NCBI GenBank assembly: GCA_008636095.1 | Contig: VSJD01000061.1 | Span: 1 to 19,714 of the forward strand | DNA: 19,714 nt | Source: Kiritimatiellota bacterium | Lineage (GTDB): Bacteria; Verrucomicrobiota; Kiritimatiellia; JAAZAB01 | Reading direction: 5' to 3' | In this document: in pieces, positions 14,429-19,714 of the stretch | How positions within the stretch are numbered: the stretch's first letter is position 1 | Layout of the letters: the number at the start of each line of letters is the position of its first letter | Notes under the pieces: model-generated | The model's database searches: none | What the model was told of the DNA's origin: nothing | Seen by the model: only the letters and a program-made list of their open reading frames with translations | Program-made: the position numbers and the translations under genes

Positions 14429-15010
14429 ATGAATCAGAAACCCATACTATATGTCGTTGCCGGTCCTAATGGCGCGGGCAAAACCACCTTTGCAAAACGG
14501 TTCTTACCGGAATATGCGCATTGCCGGAATTTTATCAATCCGGACTTGATTGCCGGTGGGCTCTCTCCGTTTGCGCCCGAGCTCGCGCGGATTGAAGCGG
14601 GGCGGATAATGCTGGCAAAGATAAGCCGAATGGCCGCCTTAAAGCGCTCATTTGCCATCGAAACAACTCTGGCCGGACGCTCCTATCTTCCAATGTTCAA
14701 GCGCTTGAAGATGCGGTCTTATTCCATGCACCTGTTTTATCTGTGGCTTCCTTCTGTAAATATGGCCATTCAGCGTGTTGCCGACCGTGTCAGACAGGGA
14801 GGGCATAACATCCCGGAATCGGATATTCGCCGGCGCTTTTCGAAAAGCCTGCCTAACCTGCTTCAGTTGTATCGCCCCGTTTTCGACTCGCTGCATTTCT
14901 TTGACAATTCCGGCAGAATTCCGCGATTGATATTTGAAGAGTGGGGCAGTAAAATTAAAATTAATGATAAAAAATTGTATGCCAGTTTGTTTCAGGAGCA
15001 GAAGTCATGA
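14429..15010 (+). CDS. zeta-toxin-like P-loop kinase
   Basis: 193 aa from the ATG at 14429 with GGAGG at 14413-14417. The frame is open further upstream but that part is repeat DNA. Walker A is GPNGAGKTTFAK (residues 12-23), followed by NPDLIAGGLSPF and ETTLAGRSYLPMF, the usual layout of the zeta / AAA_33 small kinase group. Zeta toxins phosphorylate UDP-N-acetylglucosamine; whether this protein does is inferred only from fold. Its stop overlaps the start of a 57-aa gene by 4 nt. Such pairs (P-loop kinase plus short protein) are usual on accessory DNA and probably form a toxin-antitoxin or related two-gene module. Confidence 0.8.
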   Translation: MNQKPILYVVAGPNGAGKTTFAKRFLPEYAHCRNFINPDLIAGGLSPFAPELARIEAGRIMLAKISRMAALKRSFAIETTLAGRSYLPMFKRLKMRSYSMHLFYLWLPSVNMAIQRVADRVRQGGHNIPESDIRRRFSKSLPNLLQLYRPVFDSLHFFDNSGRIPRLIFEEWGSKIKINDKKLYASLFQEQKS

Positions 15011-15180
15011 AATCAGCACCGATGAATAAAATGCAACGGACTTTTCGCGATCAAGCACTCAAGGCCATGAAAGAGGCTGTGGCGCAGGTCATTGAAGAGC
15101 ACCGTCAGCGTAATCTGCCTTTGGCATTTTGGGATAATGGAAAAGTGCGGATGGTTTCCCCTAAAGAAATTCCGAGATAG
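15007..15180 (+). CDS. 57-aa partner of the zeta-like kinase
   Basis: It starts at the ATG of an ATGA overlap with the kinase stop and ends at TAG 15180. MKSAPMNKMQRTFRDQALKA begins a basic helix; the end reads LPLAFWDNGKVRMVSPKEIPR, with a Trp-Asp-Asn-Gly turn. Similar short proteins with a hydrophobic and (V/A)xW-x-(D/N)-G-x-V ending accompany small P-loop kinases. It is probably the antitoxin or regulator of the kinase, by position and size only. Confidence 0.7.
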   Translation: MKSAPMNKMQRTFRDQALKAMKEAVAQVIEEHRQRNLPLAFWDNGKVRMVSPKEIPR

Positions 15181-15210
15181 CGCATGACTGGTAAATAGAA
15201 AGTCTAACGA

Positions 15211-15636
15211 ATGCTTGCCAAAGTCCATAGTGGGGCAGTCTACGGTGTTGACGCCTACGCCGTGGAAATCGAAGCATGCCCAGCGAAGCTTTAGCGAAGT
15301 TGGGTCAACACCCACCGCCGCCAAGGCTTCCGCCTACGCGAAGGCTACGGCGGACAAGATGGTGGGCCGGGCGGGCCAGGGGCGATCCACAGACGGTCAT
15401 CGTGGGCTTACCCGATGCGGCGGTCAAGGAGAGCAAAGACCGGGTCAATACCGCGATCCTCAATTCCCGGCTTCGCTCGGGAGCTACGCCGAGGCATACC
15501 GGGTTCGAGATGCCGAAGGAACGCCTGACGATCAACCTGGCCCCGGCGGACATCAAGAAGGAAGGCCCGATATTCGATCTGCCGATAGCGCTTGGTGTGC
15601 TGGCCACGATGGGCGATATCCCCATGGCGGCGCTTG
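15211..15636 (+). pseudogene. comM: comM 5' fragment F (residues 1-100) with short-repeat inserts
   Basis: It begins [20 protein letters not shown]. After ATCGAAG it has the same two inserts as E2 (15275-15375). Then follow [14 protein letters not shown], a frame change at [19 protein letters not shown], an insert CCCGGCTTCGCTCGGGAGCT with CGCCGAGGCATACC, and [20 protein letters not shown] to GDIPMAAL. Homology ends at 15636 in codon 100. The amidohydrolase gene then begins about 100 bases later, and comM homology resumes at 17431 at residue 167. So F and G may be two ends of one comM copy that lost codons 101-166. Confidence 0.85.
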
Positions 15637-15737
15637 GCATATATATTACACCAAAATATCGGAACTGAACTTTTCGAGGAAGACTAGAGTTTCATCGATA
15701 TTAACCGTGTTTTAACTAAAAATATTAACCCTGCGGG

Positions 15738-17378
15738 ATGATTCTGACAATGAGCTTAAAAAACACCATATCACTTATCCGATTCCTGTTATTTTCCCCC
15801 GCTTTATTCGCGGTGGGTGTGTCAGCAGGCGATGCCCCGGAAAAGACCGCCGCGTCGCCGTTTGTTATGGTAAACGGTAATATTATTACCATGGATGAAA
15901 AAGATACCCGCGCGCAGGCAATGGCCGTCAAGGACGGTAAAATAATGGCGGTCGGAACAAGTTCCGAGATAGAAACGCATTTGCTGCCGGGCTGGCGCAA
16001 AATAAATCTTGAAGGGAAGACGGTTCTTCCCGGCTTTATAGACTGCCATAGCCATCTTGATATAGCCGGAGCATATAAAACATTCACCGATGGCAGCAAA
16101 CTAAGAAGTATTGATGCGATACTTTCCGTGGTTAAGCAACAAGCGATGAAAACGCCAGCCGGACAGTTGATTGCGATCAACAACATTAACCAAAACAACT
16201 TAAAGGAACAACGCCCTCCTACAAGGTATGAATTAGACCGCGGAACAACCGATCATCCTGTAATCCTCATTCATTACACCATTCATCAAGCATACTTAAA
16301 TTCCGCCGCGGTTAAATTGTTCGGGATAAACGCCTCTTTAGACGGGGCGGATGCGGATAATGGCATCGTCAACGGCATACTGCGTGATCCGGCTTCCGTT
16401 GAGATTATAGGCAAGGCCCTGGGATTAATACCGAAAGAGAACATCACGCGCGGCATCCTCGCTGTTTCATGCGAAGCGTTAAAACACGGCATTTCAACCA
16501 TTCATACCATGCAGGGTTCCGAACTTTATCCGGATGCCGCGAAGGATATGCTCGCGCTCGCGGATCAACTCCCCGTGCACCTGGTTGTCTGGAATTCTTC
16601 TAACGACACAAACAAATTATTTAACCTCAAACTTCCACGCCTGGGCGGTTGCAGCGATTTCATGGCGGATGGAGAGATAACCAGCCATACCGCGGCTATT
16701 TTCGAGCCGTATAATGACCTTCCCTTGTCGCGCGGGACGCTGCTTCACACGCAGGAATACTGGGATAAATACGTCCTGGTAGCGTATGCGCACAATCTTC
16801 AATTTGCCGCGCATGCCGAAACCGAGGCCGGCATAGAGACTGTGCTTTGGGCAATGGAAAAAGCGAATGCTTTCTACCCGAACAAAAAACTCCGCTGCAG
16901 AATTGAACACCTTGAAATGCCGACAATGACACAGCTTGAGCGGATGAATAAAATTGGCGTCATCGCGTCCATGCAGCCGGCTTTTGTGGATCTTCCCGCC
17001 CAGGAAATGGCTGCCTTAATAAAAGCATTTGGGGATACAAGAATGCAAAGATATAATCCGCTGAAAGACGTTGTTGACCACGGAATAATCATCGCGGGCG
17101 GGTCAGACAGCCCCGTTACGCCTTACAATCCCATTGCCGGGATATATTCAGCCGTCAACCACCCGATCAAGACTCAAAGAGTGTCGGTAAAAGAAGCTGT
17201 TAAAATGTTCACGGTAAACGCCGCCTATAGCGCGTTTGAAGAAAACGAAAAAGGCACCCTTGAAGTGGGAAAAATCGCTGATATGGTTGTACTTTCGGCA
17301 GACCCGTTTAGCATTCCCGTAGAAAAACTTCGTGAAATAAAAGTGGAAAAAACCTTTGTCGCGGGCCGGGAATTTTAA
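15738..17378 (+). CDS. exported YtcJ-like metal-dependent amidohydrolase
   Basis: 546 aa. A signal peptide covers about residues 1-30 (ISLIRFLLFSPALFAVGVSA); the ATG at 15750 (residue 5) is an alternative start. The amidohydrolase order is complete: a beta-sandwich N-terminus (VNGNIITMDEKDTRAQAMAV), FIDCHSHLD with H104 and H106, then AAHAETEAG (H359), RIEHLEMP (H391), GGSDSPVTPYNP (D457), and a C-terminal KGTLEVGKIADMVVLSADPF. This is the Amidohydro_3 / YtcJ pattern; members hydrolyse C-N bonds of varied substrates, and some are formamidases or deacetylases. Substrate unknown. Ile ATA codons and moderate A+T suggest a different origin from 1-4400. Comm fragments F and G flank it closely on both sides. 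Confidence 0.85.
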   Translation: MILTMSLKNTISLIRFLLFSPALFAVGVSAGDAPEKTAASPFVMVNGNIITMDEKDTRAQAMAVKDGKIMAVGTSSEIETHLLPGWRKINLEGKTVLPGFIDCHSHLDIAGAYKTFTDGSKLRSIDAILSVVKQQAMKTPAGQLIAINNINQNNLKEQRPPTRYELDRGTTDHPVILIHYTIHQAYLNSAAVKLFGINASLDGADADNGIVNGILRDPASVEIIGKALGLIPKENITRGILAVSCEALKHGISTIHTMQGSELYPDAAKDMLALADQLPVHLVVWNSSNDTNKLFNLKLPRLGGCSDFMADGEITSHTAAIFEPYNDLPLSRGTLLHTQEYWDKYVLVAYAHNLQFAAHAETEAGIETVLWAMEKANAFYPNKKLRCRIEHLEMPTMTQLERMNKIGVIASMQPAFVDLPAQEMAALIKAFGDTRMQRYNPLKDVVDHGIIIAGGSDSPVTPYNPIAGIYSAVNHPIKTQRVSVKEAVKMFTVNAAYSAFEENEKGTLEVGKIADMVVLSADPFSIPVEKLREIKVEKTFVAGREF

Positions 17379-17430
17379 TCCGCGCCAAGCAGTACTTATC
17401 AAGGCATTGGCCGGGTGGGGGAAGGGCGCC

Positions 17431-17628
17431 GTTGCCGGACGGATCAACCTTCAGCCCTGTCGGGTAAACTTGGAAAAAGTCTTTGAATCGCACCTGGTTT
17501 ACGAGGAAGATTTTGCCGACGTCAAGGGCCAGCCCTTCGACGTTGCTCAGGATGAAACAGGAACATGCCAAGCGGGCGATCGAGGTGGCCGTGGCCGGCG
17601 GCCACAACCTTTTAATGATCGGGCCGCC
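17431..17628 (+). pseudogene. comM: comM middle fragment G (residues 167-223) ending in the P-loop
   Basis: [20 protein letters not shown], then [14 protein letters not shown] matches residues 167-210 of intact comM but with many replacements, so it is older or came from another lineage than fragment B. A 28-nt insert at 17533-17560 (CCCTTCGACGTTGCTCAGGA, TGAAACAG) shifts the frame. It sits at the same site as the 27-nt insert of B. Downstream, [20 protein letters not shown] then GPP reappears in the other frame and ends at the same base of codon 223 as B, where the repeat arm begins. Confidence 0.8.
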
Positions 17629-17767
17629 TGGGAAGGCATTCATCTGCAATGTTGAATTTTGGAGGGAAGCTGTTTAGTGTAATGCGTTGTCGTTAAGTAT
17701 TATAAGAATGCTGAATTGATCTAGTCAATGGCGGTAATGAGATGTTTTGGGTAATGTCCGTCATGGT
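17621..17767 (+). repeat. cassette-junction repeat T5 (comM-left hybrid)
   Basis: GGGCCGCC|TGGGAAGGCATT, then CATCTGCAATGTTGAATTTT, GGAGGGAAGCTGTTTAGTGT and on. It is homologous to T3 along about 140 bases. The exchange point would be after 17628. The MNT/HEPN gene pair follows, but no repeat-left/comM-right junction is found after it; the intact comM start comes instead. Confidence 0.75.
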
Positions 17768-17817
17768 TACTTTCTAACCCTTCGGACTCCGCGCCCATAA
17801 TGCTTTATAGGAGTTTT

Positions 17818-17871
17818 ATGATCAATAATCTTGTTTTCTCTCCTCTTGTATTTTTGATTCCGCCTTGGTAG
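17818..17871 (+). CDS. possible 17-aa hydrophobic leader peptide
   Basis: TAGGAG followed seven bases later by an ATG frame coding MINNLVFSPLVFLIPPW, ending 30 bases before the MNT gene. The ribosome-binding site is good, but so short a frame is weak evidence. It could be a small membrane peptide or a regulatory leader. Confidence 0.2.
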   Translation: MINNLVFSPLVFLIPPW

Positions 17872-17872
17872 T

Positions 17873-17882
17873 CTACCGGTAG
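17873..17882. promoter_or_regulatory. palindrome upstream of the MNT/HEPN pair
   Basis: CTACCGGTAG is a perfect 10-bp palindrome, and GGTAG-T-CTACC overlaps it on the left (17867-17877). It lies 18 bases before the MNT start codon, a likely place for autoregulation of a toxin-antitoxin operon. Confidence 0.35.
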
Positions 17883-17900
17883 TTAATTTTGGAGTCAGCC

Positions 17901-18215
17901 ATGACCGCACAAACTGCCATACGCCAGATGACCAATCGCATCGCCAAACGGTTCAAGCCGGACAAAATCGTGTTGTTCGGTTCCCATGCCCGGGGAACCG
18001 CTGGGCCGGACAGCGATGTGGACCTGCTCGTCATTATGCCTGTGAGCGGATCTAAACGAAAAACCCAGGTTGCAATCCGTTGTGCGGTTCACGATATCCC
18101 GGTGGCGAAAGACATCGTTGTGGCGACTCCTCAGGAAGCGGAACAGCATCGGCAAATCATTGGCACCTTGATCCAGCCGGCTTTGAAAGAGGGACGGATC
18201 CTTTATGCCCAGTGA
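17901..18215 (+). CDS. mntA: MntA-like minimal nucleotidyltransferase (antitoxin)
   Basis: 104 aa from the ATG at 17901 with GGAG at 17891-17894. The family signature is KIVLFGSHARGTAGPDSDVD with LLV after it: GSxxRG and the DxD catalytic pair. Known MntA proteins AMPylate and so neutralise the HEPN toxin encoded next to them. The next gene overlaps by 11 nt and is a HEPN protein, so the pair is a standard type VII-like toxin-antitoxin module. The symbol is by family analogy. Confidence 0.85.
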   Translation: MTAQTAIRQMTNRIAKRFKPDKIVLFGSHARGTAGPDSDVDLLVIMPVSGSKRKTQVAIRCAVHDIPVAKDIVVATPQEAEQHRQIIGTLIQPALKEGRILYAQ

Positions 18216-18633
18216 TAGCCAAAAGACAGCCATCTTACGTTCGTGGGTGGGAAAGGCCGACGACGATTTCAAGATGGCCAATCATGCCTTCACGATGGGC
18301 GCAGACTGTCCATTTACCAGCTTGTGTTTTCACGTTCAGCAATGTGTGGAAAAATATATCAAAACACTTCTGGCCCTCCATGAAGTCGATTTTCCCATGA
18401 CGTACGACATCGGGCGGCTGATTCAGTTGCTTCCTGTCGATATACGCCTTCCACTCGATGTGTCCACACAAGAACTTCTCGCCAATTACGCTGTGGCTGC
18501 TCGCTATCCTGGTGACGATGAGCCGATATCTATGGCAGAGGCTCGGCGGGCTTTATCCGTAATGCGCAAAGTTCGCAAAGTAGTGCGATCCATCTTGCCG
18601 GATGTGGTTTTGCGGAAAACCAAACGGCTTTAG
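18205..18633 (+). CDS. HEPN-domain protein, probable toxin partner of MntA
   Basis: 142 aa starting inside the end of the nucleotidyltransferase gene. Helical throughout, with [20 protein letters not shown] (about residues 42-61) and [20 protein letters not shown] (about 91-110) matching the HEPN core. The ribonuclease motif R-x4-6-H of classical HepT toxins is not clearly present: there is an Arg in ARYPGDDEP but no His at the right distance. So it may belong to the non-nuclease COG2250-like group, or act differently. It ends 28 bases before the intact comM start. Confidence 0.8.
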   Translation: MPSDSQKTAILRSWVGKADDDFKMANHAFTMGADCPFTSLCFHVQQCVEKYIKTLLALHEVDFPMTYDIGRLIQLLPVDIRLPLDVSTQELLANYAVAARYPGDDEPISMAEARRALSVMRKVRKVVRSILPDVVLRKTKRL

Positions 18634-18661
18634 TCAAGTCCCGGTATTTTTGAGAGTTAAT

Positions 18662-19714
18662 ATGCTGGCCAAAGTTCATTCCGGTGCGGTTTATGGTGTA
18701 GATGCGTACCCTGTCGAAATCGAAGTCAACACGGGTAGGGGGGACCCGCAGACGGTCATCGTCGGCCTGCCCGATGCGGCAGTCAAGGAAAGCAAGGACC
18801 GGGTCAATACCGCCATCCTCAATTCCGGCTTCGAGATGCCGAAAGAGCGGTTGACGATCAACCTGGCCCCGGCGGACATCAAGAAGGAAGGCCCGATCTT
18901 CGATCTGCCCATTGCCATTGGCGTGCTGGCCACGATGGGCGATATCCCCATGGAGGCGCTTGACCAATTCTCCCTGGTGGGCGAACTGGCCTTGAGCGGG
19001 GAAGTGCGCCGGGCACGTGGTGTGCTTCCCATCACAATGGCCATGCGCGCCAAGAAGCGTCCGGCCATCCTGGTGCCTTACGATAACGCCGATGAAGCTG
19101 CGGTGGTGGAAGGCATTGATGTCTATCCCGTCCGCAACCTGCGCGAGGCGGCGGATATCATCGCGGGCCGGCTTGCCGTCAAACCCTACTGTGTGGACGT
19201 GGCCAAGGTGTTTGAAACGCATTTGATCTATGAAGAGGATTTCGCCGATGTCAAGGGCCAGGAACATGCCAAGCGGGCAATCGAGGTGGCCGTGGCCGGC
19301 GGGCATAATCTGCTCATGATCGGGCCGCCGGGTACCGGCAAGACCATGCTGGCCAAGCGTGTGCCTTCGATCCTGCCGCTCATGTCGTTGGAAGAAGCTT
19401 TGGAGACGACCAAAATTCACAGTATCGCCGGCGCCCTGCCGCCGCGCCAGGCCCTGGTTACCAGGAGACCGTTCCGTTCCCCGCATCATACCGTCTCCGA
19501 CGCTGGCCTGCTGGGCGGCGGTGCGCATCCCATGCCGGGCGAAGTCAGCCTGGCGCATCGCGGCGTGCTGTTCATGGACGAACTGCCCGAGTTCCACCGA
19601 AACGTTCTGGAAGTCCTGCGTCAGCCGCTTGAAGATGGAACGGTGACCATTTCACGGGCTTCGGCCAGCCTGACGTTCCCCTGTGACTTCATGCTGGTGG
19701 CGGCGATGAATCCT
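18662..19714 (+). CDS. comM: ComM/YifB Mg-chelatase-like AAA+ helicase, 3' end cut by the window
   Basis: 351 codons are present of an expected 500 or so; no stop or frameshift occurs. [20 protein letters not shown] opens an N-terminal fold of the Lon-protease S5-like (ChlI) type to about residue 165; then come [20 protein letters not shown], Walker A GPPGTGKT (221-228), the family segment [17 protein letters not shown], Walker [12 protein letters not shown] and [15 protein letters not shown]. ComM is a hexameric helicase that promotes branch migration during natural transformation in Gram-negative bacteria. Its leader (CCGGTATTTTTGAGAGTTAA) is shared with fragment E1. Five broken starts and three internal pieces of this gene lie in the 14 kb to its left. 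Confidence 0.9.
   Translation, partial: MLAKVHSGAVYGVDAYPVEIEVNTGRGDPQTVIVGLPDAAVKESKDRVNTAILNSGFEMPKERLTINLAPADIKKEGPIFDLPIAIGVLATMGDIPMEALDQFSLVGELALSGEVRRARGVLPITMAMRAKKRPAILVPYDNADEAAVVEGIDVYPVRNLREAADIIAGRLAVKPYCVDVAKVFETHLIYEEDFADVKGQEHAKRAIEVAVAGGHNLLMIGPPGTGKTMLAKRVPSILPLMSLEEALETTKIHSIAGALPPRQALVTRRPFRSPHHTVSDAGLLGGGAHPMPGEVSLAHRGVLFMDELPEFHRNVLEVLRQPLEDGTVTISRASASLTFPCDFMLVAAMNP

Noticed and set aside
4449..17767. CRISPR array or tRNA/rRNA genes
   Set aside because: The repeats are few, long, unevenly spaced and enclose genes. No cloverleaf or rRNA-like sequence was recognised on either strand.
4449..18700. Assembly artefact from mixed comM variants
   Set aside because: Fragments border different complete genes, differ in degree of divergence and end at recurring precise points. 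An artefact is still possible and long reads would settle it, but it does not explain the reciprocal junctions.
18530..19597. 355-codon minus-strand frame
   Set aside because: It lies antisense to comM and the HEPN gene, both well supported. The histidine and glycine-rich product is typical of a GC-rich shadow frame.

Overview
The window looks like the chromosome of an uncultured Gram-negative bacterium. Signal peptides, a lipoprotein, an RsbW/STAS regulatory pair next to a hybrid histidine kinase, and many short palindromic repeats point loosely to the PVC group (Kiritimatiellota, Verrucomicrobiota or Omnitrophota). That placement is a guess from protein character and was not tested. Genes 1-4421 are compact, fairly GC-rich and co-oriented. 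From about 4450 to the right edge the DNA changes: single genes or gene pairs of mixed base composition and mixed strand sit between broken pieces of one gene, comM (yifB, an AAA+ Mg-chelatase-like helicase). An apparently intact copy of comM starts at 18662 and runs off the right edge.

Layout. 1-356: 3' end of an M14-type metallocarboxypeptidase gene. 375-4421: an overlapping run of an RsbW-like kinase/ATPase, a STAS protein, two membrane proteins of unknown function and a GAF-HisKA-HATPase-receiver hybrid kinase. 4449-4673: two truncated comM 5' ends. 4754-5764: a DUF2284 and a DUF6485 Cys-rich protein, flanked by a 15-bp direct repeat. 5866-9886: a series of single-gene units (secreted protein, CDF transporter on the minus strand, pentapeptide-repeat protein, four-helix membrane protein) separated by copies of one repeat, with two comM pieces at the ends of the best-preserved part. 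10183-11931: a lipoprotein and, on the minus strand, a GluR0-like ligand-gated potassium channel. 12246-15180: two more comM 5' ends, a small unknown ORF, a secreted Ntn-hydrolase and a zeta-type kinase with a 57-aa partner. 15211-17767: a comM 5' piece, a YtcJ-like amidohydrolase and a comM middle piece joined to the repeat. 17901-18633: an MNT/HEPN toxin-antitoxin pair. 18662-19714: comM.

Main result. Four sequence types around the comM Walker A codons fit the four products of a reciprocal recombination. They are intact comM (19321-19335), the free repeat (8811-8830), comM-left joined to repeat-right (7911-7930, again at 17621-17640), and repeat-left joined to comM-right (9701-9720). The exchange point lies just after a shared GCC-N-CC. 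Between the comM-left and comM-right junctions lie exactly two one-gene units of 900 and 891 bp, separated by a free repeat. I interpret this as a gene-cassette array, integron-like in layout but with a different attachment site, inserted in the P-loop codons of comM. No recombinase is visible in the window. Six comM start regions (five broken, one intact) suggest repeated rounds of insertion and replacement. The comM pieces are also riddled with short palindromic repeats, one of them an in-frame 27-nt insert.
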